A DNA stretch of 10,997 nt from Sulfuricellaceae bacterium (GTDB taxonomy: Bacteria; Pseudomonadota; Gammaproteobacteria; Burkholderiales; UBA9220). How positions within the stretch are numbered: position 1 is the stretch's first letter; each line of letters begins with the position of its first letter. Under the pieces are notes generated by a model. That model worked only from the letters and a program-made list of their open reading frames with translations. It was not told the DNA's origin and searched no databases. Shown here one piece after another: positions 1-5,489 of this stretch. The stretch spans positions 1 to 10,997 of the forward strand of contig JAIOJO010000040.1 of the NCBI GenBank assembly GCA_019911985.1, in the 5' to 3' direction. The position numbers and the translations under genes are program-made.

Positions 1-51
1 GTCATGACTATCGCCTACTTTGACCGTCTTGGCGTACCCCGTCTCTCATGA
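1..51 (+). CDS. C-terminus of group II intron reverse transcriptase/maturase (partial)
   Basis: Only the last 16 codons and the TGA stop (49-51) are in the window. They read VMTIAYFDRLGVPRLS. The pattern aromatic-F-D-x-L-G-x-P-R-L is a usual ending of bacterial intron-encoded proteins. The stop lies about 13 nt before the domain V-like hairpin, which is the expected arrangement because the protein is encoded in domain IV. The protein would normally combine reverse transcriptase, maturase and sometimes endonuclease domains that splice and mobilise the intron, but none of those domains is visible here. Assignment rests on this short tail plus the RNA structure next to it, so whether the full protein is intact is unknown. 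Confidence 0.6.
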   Translation, partial: VMTIAYFDRLGVPRLS

Positions 52-139
52 CCTCAACTTCTCGAACCGCCCGGTGCGGACCCGCATGCCGGGTGGTGTG
101 GCAGGGGCGCAGTCTTTATTGACTGCCCCCTATGCCGAT
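1..139 (+). mobile_element. 3' end of a group II intron (domains V and VI)
   Basis: This is the terminal part of a self-splicing retroelement; its body lies outside the window to the left. A domain V-like hairpin spans about 64-100. The arms CCGCCCGG (67-74) and CCGGGTGG (87-94) pair over 8 bp including one G-U. They are followed by a 2-nt bulge (TG, 85-86) and a second 5-bp helix TGCGG/CCGCA closed by a short ACC-type loop, which is the domain V layout. A domain VI-like stem follows (about 104-131, arms ending in CAGTC and GACTG). The predicted intron end is the AT of GCCGAT at 138-139. A132 lies 7 nt before that end, where the branch-point adenosine is normally placed. Neither the exact boundary nor the intron class can be fixed without the 5' end and an uninterrupted homologous site. 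Confidence 0.8.
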
Positions 140-145
140 GATTCC

Positions 146-439
146 TCACGCCGAGGCGTCGTCGATGATGAGTAAATCGTTGTCGCGGGCAAATCCCATC
201 AGGAAGTTGAAGGCGAGCGGCTCCACCTCGCGCAATCCGCGTTGTACGGCGACGCTCTTAATGCCGTCGATAGAGGTGGGGCGGACGTAAGGGGAGTAGC
301 TCATGCGGTTGTCTTGGCCGAAGGAGGTGAGGACGCCGGCCAGGCGTTCTGCCCAGTCGCTGGGGCGAAAGGTTTTCCCCGAGGAGGTCACGCCTTTGAT
401 GAAAATTTCGGAAGAAGGTGTGCTCATGATGGTCGGCAT
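146..439 (-). CDS. DUF3579 domain protein
   Basis: This 97-residue protein is recognisable as DUF3579, a family of about 100-residue proteins found mainly in beta- and gammaproteobacteria, with no function known to me. Family-like blocks run the full length: IFIKGVTSSGKTFRPSDWAE (12-31), then LAGVLTSFG, MSYSPYVRPTSIDGIKSVAV (about 46-65), and FNFLMGFARDNDLL near the end. The length fits the family, so the gene looks complete. There is no signal peptide or membrane segment, suggesting a cytoplasmic protein. Two starts are possible, Met1 (439) and Met5 (427). Neither has a strong ribosome binding site, although an AGGG lies upstream of Met1. The stop codon is only 7 nt from the predicted group II intron end, so the intron abuts the gene without breaking it. 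An AT-rich palindrome lies 34 nt upstream of the start. Confidence 0.85.
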   Translation of the reverse strand: MPTIMSTPSSEIFIKGVTSSGKTFRPSDWAERLAGVLTSFGQDNRMSYSPYVRPTSIDGIKSVAVQRGLREVEPLAFNFLMGFARDNDLLIIDDASA

Positions 440-472
440 TTTACCAGAACCCTAAGTAATCGTTGATGGCTG

Positions 473-489
473 AATAAGAAATTCTTATT
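473..489. repeat. 17-bp AT-rich perfect palindrome
   Basis: The arms AATAAGAA (473-480) and TTCTTATT (482-489) are exact inverse complements around a single central base. The site sits in the 88-nt gap between the secreted-protein gene and the DUF3579 gene, both on the minus strand. With so small a loop it looks more like a dimeric operator than a terminator, although a 6-bp stem with a 5-nt loop could also form. It is unusually AT-rich for the surrounding DNA. No regulator can be named from the sequence. Confidence 0.5.
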
Positions 490-527
490 TCGGGTTTCCC
501 CGGCGAGATTCGCGGGAGCGCTGAAAA

Positions 528-1106
528 TTAGGGTGCCCGTGCGCGCTGGCGGCGCTGGACTGCGGCAAAATAGGTGGCCGTGACCAGGCGCATTTTGGCG
601 TGGTCGCTGCCGTCTGCTTTTTCAGCCTGCAACAATGTGCCGGAGCGGTCCCATTCCAGGTGAGTATTGGCCGCTTTGCGATCGCTGCCGACAAACGAGT
701 CGAGGAGCGATGGCGCTTGTTCGCCGCCGTTTTTCGCCGCGGGCGCGGGCGGGCCGTAGCGGGCCGTGAACTCCGCCAGCGCCGCCGCGAACGCCGTGCT
801 GGGGAACTGGGCAGTCATCATGGAGAGCCGGTCGGCAAAGAAGTAAAAGGTGTAAGAGGCCGCTTCGCCGCCGATTAATCCGAGGTGGGCCGCTGCCGTG
901 CTGGTGCTTGAAGCCTGGCACAGGCGGTCGCTCCAGATAATGCTGTTTTTGCATGAGAGTTCGGGTTGACGCTCCAGCAGTTCGCGCTCCGATAGCCCGA
1001 GCGGAATGCCTTGCAGCGTGAGGGGGTCTGTGAGGGGCTCGGCTCCAAGGGATACGGCAGCCTGCGTCAGGAGAGACAGGAGAAGCAAGAAGCGCTTGAG
1101 CGGCAT
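528..1106 (-). CDS. secreted protein of unknown function
   Basis: I do not recognise a named family. The 192-residue product begins with a typical Sec signal peptide: MPLKRF, then a leucine/alanine-rich core to about residue 19, with probable cleavage after SLGA near residue 22. There is no lipobox cysteine. The predicted mature protein would be periplasmic and has exactly two cysteines (52 and 63), so a disulfide bond is possible. The motif YTFYFFADRLSMM (about 85-97) followed by FAAALAEFTARYGPP recalls the 'dgrL ... aL..kYG.P' pattern of many small periplasmic proteins. A longer reading in the same frame reaches 1238, but its first 44 codons translate the tRNA gene, so the Met at 1104-1106 is chosen even though its ribosome binding site is weak. 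It starts 41 nt after the tRNA-Leu with no visible terminator between them, so co-transcription is likely. Confidence 0.7.
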   Translation of the reverse strand: MPLKRFLLLLSLLTQAAVSLGAEPLTDPLTLQGIPLGLSERELLERQPELSCKNSIIWSDRLCQASSTSTAAAHLGLIGGEAASYTFYFFADRLSMMTAQFPSTAFAAALAEFTARYGPPAPAAKNGGEQAPSLLDSFVGSDRKAANTHLEWDRSGTLLQAEKADGSDHAKMRLVTATYFAAVQRRQRARAP

Positions 1107-1147
1107 AGTTTCGAGCAAGCAGAGAACCCCGCTTACACAATTAAATG

Positions 1148-1234
1148 TGGTACCGAGAGTCGGGGTCGAACCGACACGCCCTTGCGGGCACTGGATTTTG
1201 AGTCCAGCGCGTCTACCAATTCCGCCATCCCGGC
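1148..1234 (-). tRNA. tRNA-Leu (anticodon CAA)
   Basis: This is an 87-nt leucine tRNA decoding UUG, with the CCA end encoded (1150-1148). The acceptor stem GCCGGGA (1234-1228) pairs with TCTCGGT (1158-1152) over 7 bp, including G1-U72 and one internal G-U; a G1-U72 pair is also known in other bacterial tRNA-Leu. The D-arm contains the typical GGCGGAATTGGTAGACGC. The anticodon stem CTGGA/TCCAG encloses the loop CTCAAAA, giving CAA. A long variable arm (TGCCCGCAAGGGCG) confirms a class II tRNA, and the T-arm has the standard GGTTCGACCCC. The structure looks intact. Confidence 0.97.
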
Positions 1235-1250
1235 ACATGGGAAAGACGGG

Positions 1251-1279
1251 ATTATTCCTGAAATTGCTGTTCTCGGCAA
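1251..1279 (-). promoter_or_regulatory. sigma70-type promoter of tRNA-Leu
   Basis: Read on the minus strand, a -35 box TTGCCG (1279-1274, 4 of 6 to consensus) is separated by exactly 17 nt from a -10 box AATAAT (1256-1251, 5 of 6). Transcription would start about 1244, giving a 5' leader of about 10 nt to be removed before G1 at 1234. The discriminator just after the -10 box is GC-rich (CCCGTC), as in promoters of stable RNAs under stringent control; that regulation is inferred, not shown. Confidence 0.7.
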
Positions 1280-1299
1280 GCCCCTGCCTGAATTATCAT
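1270..1299 (+). promoter_or_regulatory. possible queA promoter
   Basis: TATCAT (1294-1299, 5 of 6 to the -10 consensus) lies 33 nt before the queA start. The best -35 at 18 nt spacing is the weak TTCTCG (1270-1275). It overlaps the -35 box of the divergent tRNA-Leu promoter. An alternative AT-rich segment, TAATAT (1312-1317), lies nearer the start codon. The assignment is tentative. Confidence 0.3.
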
Positions 1300-1331
1300 A
1301 CCGGTACGATCTAATATAAAGCCCCGATTCG

Positions 1332-2432
1332 ATGCGCACGGACGAATTCGATTTTGACCTCCCTCCCGAACTGATTGCCCAATTCCCGGCGCAGCAGCGC
1401 AACCAGAGCCGCTTGTTGCGCGTGGACGGCGCGCGCCTGAGCGACGAGATGTTTATCGACTTGCCCCGCTTTGTCGCCCAAAACGACGTGCTGGTGTTCA
1501 ACGATACCAAGGTCATCAAGGCGCGGCTGTTCGGCGTGAAGGATAGCGGCGGCAAGGTGGAGCTGCTGGTGGAACGAGTGCTGGACGATCGGCACGCGCT
1601 GGCCTTCATCCGCGCCAGCCACGCCCCCAAGCCGGGCATGCGGCTACGCCTGGCCGATGCCTTCGACGCGGAAGTGCTGGAGCGCAACGACGATTTGTAC
1701 CGCTTGCGATTCGATCCCCCGGCCGCGTCCGGCGAAGTCAGCGTGCTGGATCTGCTGGAACGCCACGGCAGCCTACCGTTGCCGCCTTACATCGCCCATG
1801 CTGCGGGCGGCGAGGACGAAACCCGTTACCAGACGGTCTATGCGCGCCACGCCGGCGCCGTGGCCGCGCCCACCGCCGGTTTGCATTTCGACGACGCGAT
1901 GCTGCAAGCCCTACGCGAAAAAGGAGCGGGCATCGCCCATGTGACCCTGCACGTGGGTGCGGGCACCTTTCAGCCGGTGCGCGCCGAGCATATCGCCGAC
2001 CACAAAATGCACAGCGAGCGCTACAACATTCCAGCCGAAACGGTGGCGGCTATCCGCGCCGCGAAGAAGGCTGGGGGGCGCGTGGTGGCGGTGGGAACCA
2101 CCAGTCTGCGCGCGCTGGAATCCGCCGTGCGGGACGGCGAACTGCGCGCGGGCAGCGGCGAGACCGATATTTTCATCACGCCCGGCTACCGTTTCCGCGT
2201 CGTGGAGCGCCTGCTCACCAACTTTCACTTGCCCAAGTCCACCTTGCTGATGCTGGTATCCGCTTTCGGCGGTTTGGACAATCTGCGCCGGGCCTACCGC
2301 CATGCAGTGGAACAGCGCTACCGCTTTTTCAGTTACGGCGACGCGATGCTGATCGAGCGGCAAGTTCTAAGCGGCCGCCGTCACCTTGCCGTAGCCTGCG
2401 GCGGCGGAAAATCTGTTAGCATGATTCGCTGA
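1332..2432 (+). CDS. queA: S-adenosylmethionine:tRNA ribosyltransferase-isomerase
   Basis: QueA transfers and isomerises the ribosyl part of SAM onto preQ1 in the anticodon wobble position of tRNAs with GUN anticodons, forming epoxyqueuosine; it acts in the cytoplasm after Tgt. Conserved blocks visible in order are VFNDTKVIKARL (55-66), LPLPPYI (148-154), ETRYQTVYA (163-171), GAVAAPTAGLHF (175-186), LHVGAGTFQPV (206-216), TDIFITPGYRF (278-288), LLTNFHLPKSTLLML (294-308) and FFSYGDAMLI (332-341). The start MRTDEFDFDLPPELIAQ matches the family N-terminus, although no Shine-Dalgarno is evident. The protein is 366 residues, longer than the usual 340-356. The family core ends near residue 343, leaving a roughly 23-residue tail of low similarity. 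The gene opens the queuosine/Sec cluster. Confidence 0.97.
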   Translation: MRTDEFDFDLPPELIAQFPAQQRNQSRLLRVDGARLSDEMFIDLPRFVAQNDVLVFNDTKVIKARLFGVKDSGGKVELLVERVLDDRHALAFIRASHAPKPGMRLRLADAFDAEVLERNDDLYRLRFDPPAASGEVSVLDLLERHGSLPLPPYIAHAAGGEDETRYQTVYARHAGAVAAPTAGLHFDDAMLQALREKGAGIAHVTLHVGAGTFQPVRAEHIADHKMHSERYNIPAETVAAIRAAKKAGGRVVAVGTTSLRALESAVRDGELRAGSGETDIFITPGYRFRVVERLLTNFHLPKSTLLMLVSAFGGLDNLRRAYRHAVEQRYRFFSYGDAMLIERQVLSGRRHLAVACGGGKSVSMIR

Positions 2433-2442
2433 ATGCGGGAGG
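2414..2442 (+). promoter_or_regulatory. possible extended -10 promoter and Shine-Dalgarno of nfeD
   Basis: TGTTAGCAT (2414-2422) has the TG-n element of an extended -10 promoter in front of TAGCAT (4 of 6). It lies within the queA tail and would start RNA near 2429. GGGAGG (2437-2442) is a strong Shine-Dalgarno 8 nt before the ATG at 2451. That ribosome binding site decides the nfeD start in favour of 2451 over the in-frame ATG at 2433, which directly follows the queA stop. The ribosome site is convincing; the promoter is tentative. Confidence 0.45.
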
Positions 2443-2450
2443 AAATCGTC

Positions 2451-2873
2451 ATGGACGCCTATGTTTATTGGTTCGTGCTGGGCTTGATTTTGCTGGGTTT
2501 GGAGCTGGCGACCGGCACTTTTTATATGCTGGTTATGGCGCTAGCCGCCAGTGCGGGCGGCCTGGCGGCCTACTTCGGCTTGCCGCAGGCCCTGCATTTC
2601 GTGGCCGCTGCCGCGGTTGGCTTCATCGGCACCCTGCTGTTACGGAAAGCCAGGGCCTCCATGCTCGAAACGCCGGAACCCGGCCTCGATGCCGGCCATA
2701 GCGTGAAAGTGGTGGCTTGGCGCGAAGACGGCACGGTGCGCGTTTTTTACCGCGGCGCCGAGTGGGACGCCGAACTCGAATCGCCCGACACGCCCCGCGA
2801 CGGGACCTTATACATCCGCGAGGTGCGCGGCAGCCTATTGATACTTACCCATAGCAAGCAAGACGCCGTTTAA
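2451..2873 (+). CDS. NfeD-like membrane protein (YbbJ type)
   Basis: This is a short NfeD-family protein of 140 residues. Its N-terminal half holds about three hydrophobic segments (roughly 5-20, 22-42 and 47-65). Its C-terminal half (about 82-136) is the small OB-fold-like NfeD domain, with VKVVAWREDGTVRVFYRGAE and the typical end SLLIL. Family knowledge: short NfeD proteins are encoded next to SPFH proteins and are thought to act with them in membrane microdomains. E. coli YbbJ, next to QmcA, is the closest model. Here an SPFH gene follows after 15 nt, which supports this pairing. The queA stop is 18 nt upstream. An earlier ATG at 2433 would add six residues (MREEIV), but these are read through the Shine-Dalgarno, so 2451 is preferred. 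Confidence 0.88.
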   Translation: MDAYVYWFVLGLILLGLELATGTFYMLVMALAASAGGLAAYFGLPQALHFVAAAAVGFIGTLLLRKARASMLETPEPGLDAGHSVKVVAWREDGTVRVFYRGAEWDAELESPDTPRDGTLYIREVRGSLLILTHSKQDAV

Positions 2874-2888
2874 CCAAGGAGATCGATT

Positions 2889-3794
2889 ATGGAAATTGCC
2901 GTATTCATACTGGCCGCCGTTGTCATTTTTATAACCAAGGCGGTAAAAGTGGTGCCGCAGCAATACGCCCTGGTGGTGGAGCGCTTGGGCAAGTTCCATG
3001 CGGTGTTGGCGCCCGGCCTGACCGTCGTGATGCCGTTTATCGACCGCGTTGCCTACAAGCACATGCTCAAGGAAGTTCCCCTGGACGTGCCGAGCCAGAT
3101 TTGCATCACCCGCGACAACACCCAGTTGCAAGTGGACGGCATCCTGTATTACCAGGTCACCGACCCGCGCCTGGCCTCCTACGGTACCAGCAACTACGTC
3201 ATGGCCATCACCCAGTTGGCCCAAACCACGCTGCGTTCGGTGATCGGCAAAATGGAGCTGGACAAAACTTTCGAAGAGCGCGACATGATCAATCAGTCGG
3301 TCGTTGCCGCCTTGGACGAAGCGGCGGCCAGTTGGGGCGTGAAGGTGCTGCGCTATGAGATCAAGGATCTTACGCCGCCGAAGGAAATCCTCCACGCGAT
3401 GCAGCAGCAGATTACCGCCGAGCGGGAAAAGCGCGCGCTGATCGCCGCCTCCGAAGGGCGCAAGCAGGAGCAGATCAACATCGCCGCCGGCGAGCGCGAA
3501 GCTTCCATCCAGCGTTCCGAGGGCCAGAAGCAAGCGGCCATCAACAATGCCCAGGGCGAAGCCGAAGCCATCAAGGCGGTCGCCGACGCCAGCGCCCAAG
3601 CCATCCAGAAAATCGCCCAGGCGATCCAGTCTCCCGGCGGCATGGACGCGGTCAACCTGAAAGTGGCGGAAAAATACGTCGAAGCCTTCTCGGGCGTCGC
3701 CAGGCAGGGCAACACGCTGATCTTGCCGGGGAACCTGGCCGACATGGGTTCCATGGTGGCGGCGGCGATGAGCATCGTGAAGGGGCAAAAGTAG
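2889..3794 (+). CDS. SPFH/stomatin-like protein (QmcA type)
   Basis: This is a membrane-anchored SPFH (stomatin/prohibitin/flotillin/HflK) protein of 301 residues. One N-terminal membrane anchor (3-19) is followed by the SPFH domain (about 20-180), with VPQQYALVVERLGKF (23-37), APGLTVVMPF (41-50) and ITRDNTQLQVDGILYYQV (73-90). It then has a charged, alanine- and glutamine-rich coiled coil (about 170-245) and a hydrophobic C-terminal region. Length and order match E. coli QmcA (YbbK). Such proteins form large oligomeric rings or cages at the inner membrane, often around membrane proteases; any partner here other than the adjacent NfeD is inferred. Its Shine-Dalgarno AAGGAG (2876-2881) is 7 nt from the ATG. 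Its position between queA and tgt is unusual. Naming it qmcA is reasonable but not certain. Confidence 0.92.
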   Translation: MEIAVFILAAVVIFITKAVKVVPQQYALVVERLGKFHAVLAPGLTVVMPFIDRVAYKHMLKEVPLDVPSQICITRDNTQLQVDGILYYQVTDPRLASYGTSNYVMAITQLAQTTLRSVIGKMELDKTFEERDMINQSVVAALDEAAASWGVKVLRYEIKDLTPPKEILHAMQQQITAEREKRALIAASEGRKQEQINIAAGEREASIQRSEGQKQAAINNAQGEAEAIKAVADASAQAIQKIAQAIQSPGGMDAVNLKVAEKYVEAFSGVARQGNTLILPGNLADMGSMVAAAMSIVKGQK

Positions 3795-3813
3795 GCTGTG
3801 CCCCTCGGGCCGC

Positions 3814-3846
3814 AGGCCGCGCATCTTGTCAAAAACGCGTGGGCCT
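3814..3846 (+). terminator. weak terminator-like stem between the SPFH gene and tgt
   Basis: AGGCC (3814-3818) can pair with GGCCT (3842-3846), and CGC with GCG inside it, around an A-rich loop, followed by TAATTCC rather than a real T-run. At best this is a partial terminator or a processing structure. The rest of the 136-nt spacer (3795-3930) holds only a TTGTCA (3826-3831) that resembles a -35 box without a good -10 partner. Confidence 0.2.
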
Positions 3847-3930
3847 TAATTCCAAATGGGGGCGGCAAGCCTTTGCGGCGGTTCCCGGTTCGTTAAACTC
3901 CATTTTTCTCCGCTTAATCATTCCTCAGCC

Positions 3931-5037
3931 ATGAAATTTACGCTCCATACCACCGACCGCCTGGCTCGCCGCGGCACCCTGCAACTGGCCCACGGCACGG
4001 TCGAAACGCCCGCCTTCATGCCGGTCGGCACCTACGGCACGGTCAAGGCGATGTCGCCCGCCGAATTGAAGGAAATCGGCGCGCAGATCGTGCTCGGCAA
4101 CACTTTTCACCTGTGGCTGCGGCCGGGCTTGGAGGTGATAGCCGCGCACGGCGGCTTGCATCGCTTCATGGGATGGGACGGGCCGATACTCACCGATTCC
4201 GGCGGATTTCAGGTGTTCAGCCTGGGCGAACTGCGCAAAATCAGCGAGGAGGGCGTGAAGTTCCAATCGCCGGTGAACGGCGACCGTTGCTTTCTCACTC
4301 CGGAGGAGTCGATGCGCATCCAGAAAGTGCTGAACTCCGACATCGTGATGATTTTCGACGAATGCACGCCGTATCCGGCGGATTTTCAGCGGGCCGCGGA
4401 CTCCATGCGCCTATCCCTGCGCTGGGCGGAGCGCAGTAAGCGCGCCCACGAGGGAAACGCCAATGCTTTGTTCGGCATCGTTCAGGGCGGCATGCACGAA
4501 GCCTTGCGCGACGAATCGCGGCGGGAATTGGTGAACATCGGCTTCGACGGCTTCGCCATCGGCGGCCTGTCCGTGGGCGAACCGAAGGAGGATATGCTGC
4601 GCATTCTCGACCACACGGCCGTTCAATTGCCCGCGGATAAGCCGCGCTACCTGATGGGGGTGGGTACCCCGGAAGACCTGGTGGATGCGGTGGAGCGCGG
4701 CATCGATATGTTCGACTGCGTGATGCCGACGCGCAACGCGCGCAACGGCTGGCTGTTTACCCGCCACGGCACGGTGAAGATCAAGAACGCCCAATACCGC
4801 ACCGACTTGCGCCCCGTGGACGAGGAATGCGCATGCTACGCCTGCCGGAATTTTACCCGGGCTTACCTGCACCATTTGCACCGTCTCGGCGAAATTCTCG
4901 GCGCGCGGCTGAATACCATCCATAATCTGCATTATTATCAGGAATTGATGGCCGGGATACGCGTAGCGATTGCGCAGCAGCGCTACGCCGAGTTCGCGGC
5001 GGCCTTCCGTCAAGCGCGCGTAAGTTCGTCGTGCTAG
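3931..5037 (+). CDS. tgt: tRNA-guanine(34) transglycosylase
   Basis: Tgt swaps guanine-34 for preQ1 in tRNAs for Asp, Asn, His and Tyr; QueA, encoded upstream, carries out the next step. The 368 residues closely match the usual 370-375. Visible family features are TYGTVKAMSP (34-43), GNTFHLWLRPG (56-66), LTDSGGFQVFSL (87-98) with the substrate-binding Asp89, FGIVQGG (181-187), GGLSVGE (211-217), GIDMFDCVMPTRNARNG (257-273) with the catalytic Asp262, and the zinc ligands Cys300, Cys302, Cys305 and His331. All catalytic and zinc residues are therefore present. The frame is open back to 3856, but those 25 extra codons have no family similarity. The start MKFTLHTTDR is the usual one, so 3931 is chosen despite lacking a Shine-Dalgarno. 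Confidence 0.97.
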   Translation: MKFTLHTTDRLARRGTLQLAHGTVETPAFMPVGTYGTVKAMSPAELKEIGAQIVLGNTFHLWLRPGLEVIAAHGGLHRFMGWDGPILTDSGGFQVFSLGELRKISEEGVKFQSPVNGDRCFLTPEESMRIQKVLNSDIVMIFDECTPYPADFQRAADSMRLSLRWAERSKRAHEGNANALFGIVQGGMHEALRDESRRELVNIGFDGFAIGGLSVGEPKEDMLRILDHTAVQLPADKPRYLMGVGTPEDLVDAVERGIDMFDCVMPTRNARNGWLFTRHGTVKIKNAQYRTDLRPVDEECACYACRNFTRAYLHHLHRLGEILGARLNTIHNLHYYQELMAGIRVAIAQQRYAEFAAAFRQARVSSSC

Positions 5038-5040
5038 AAT
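5032..5040 (+). promoter_or_regulatory. possible extended -10 promoter for yajC-secD-secF
   Basis: TGCTAGAAT, overlapping the tgt stop codon, combines a TG-n extension with TAGAAT (5 of 6 to consensus). Transcription would begin near 5047, about 30 nt before yajC. No good -35 box is seen, as is allowed for extended -10 promoters. It would let the Sec genes be expressed independently of queA-tgt. Confidence 0.4.
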
Positions 5041-5075
5041 GCGCGGGTCGGTTTTGACCAAAATGGAGAAACAAT

Positions 5076-5402
5076 ATGCTGTTTAACTTCGCTCACGCCG
5101 CCGATGGGGCCGCGTCGCCCGAACAGGGAATCATGAGTTTCCTGCCGCTGATCGTTATTTTCGTGCTGTTTTATTTCATGCTGATCCGCCCGCAGATGAA
5201 GCGCGCCAAAGAGCAGAAAAACATGTTGGAAGCCCTGCAGAAGGGCGATGAAGTCGTGACGTCCGGCGGGATCATGGGCAAAGTGGTGAAAGTGTCGGAG
5301 AGCTCCGTGAGCGTGGAAATCGCCGAGAACACCGTGGTGTTGGTTCAGAAAGCCACGATTCAAACCTTGCTGCCCAAGGGCACGATTAAAAGCAGCGTTT
5401 AA
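5076..5402 (+). CDS. yajC: preprotein translocase subunit YajC
   Basis: YajC is a small inner-membrane partner of SecD and SecF in the holotranslocon. The 108-residue protein has the family layout: a short periplasmic N-terminus rich in Ala and Gly, one strong membrane segment (about 20-37, SFLPLIVIFVLFYFMLI), the RPQMKR boundary motif (38-43), a charged linker, and a small cytoplasmic domain with LQKGDEVVTSGGIMGKV (54-70). The Shine-Dalgarno GGAGAA (5064-5069) is 6 nt from the ATG. The gene follows tgt by 38 nt, the usual order in gammaproteobacteria. The length is normal and nothing is missing. Confidence 0.97.
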   Translation: MLFNFAHAADGAASPEQGIMSFLPLIVIFVLFYFMLIRPQMKRAKEQKNMLEALQKGDEVVTSGGIMGKVVKVSESSVSVEIAENTVVLVQKATIQTLLPKGTIKSSV

Positions 5403-5414
5403 CGCGACGCGCTC

Positions 5415-5456
5415 CACGGCGGCGGGGATGGCCCCGATGCCGGTGCGACGGCCGTG
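5415..5456 (+). other. GC-rich stem-loop structure in the yajC-secD spacer
   Basis: An outer CACGGC/GCCGTG pairing (5415-5420 with 5451-5456) can enclose an inner CGGGG-ATGG-CCCCG hairpin (5423-5436). There is no T-run, so it is unlikely to be a complete intrinsic terminator. An effect on mRNA stability or partial attenuation before secD is possible but inferred. Confidence 0.4.
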
Positions 5457-5489
5457 AATACTCCTCTATAACCACCCTTCAGATCGCTT

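Noticed and set aside
1107..1238. N-terminal extension of the secreted-protein gene to a start at 1238
   Set aside because: These codons are the tRNA-Leu gene read as protein; the signal peptide begins at the Met encoded at 1106.
2451..3794. NfeD-SPFH pair as a new defence system
   Set aside because: Both proteins match the common housekeeping YbbJ/QmcA type, and no nuclease, toxin, ATPase or other defence-type domain is beside them.
2835..3824. 329-codon open frame antisense to the SPFH gene
   Set aside because: Composition is typical of an antisense shadow, with no recognisable domain and a convincing gene on the + strand.
3826..3853. TTGTCA as the -35 box of a tgt promoter
   Set aside because: No hexamer resembling a -10 box lies at suitable spacing; the best is TAATTC at 15 nt with 3 of 6 matches.
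3856..3930. 25-codon upstream extension of tgt
   Set aside because: It has no similarity to Tgt and no ribosome binding site, and the family N-terminus begins at the Met encoded at 3931.
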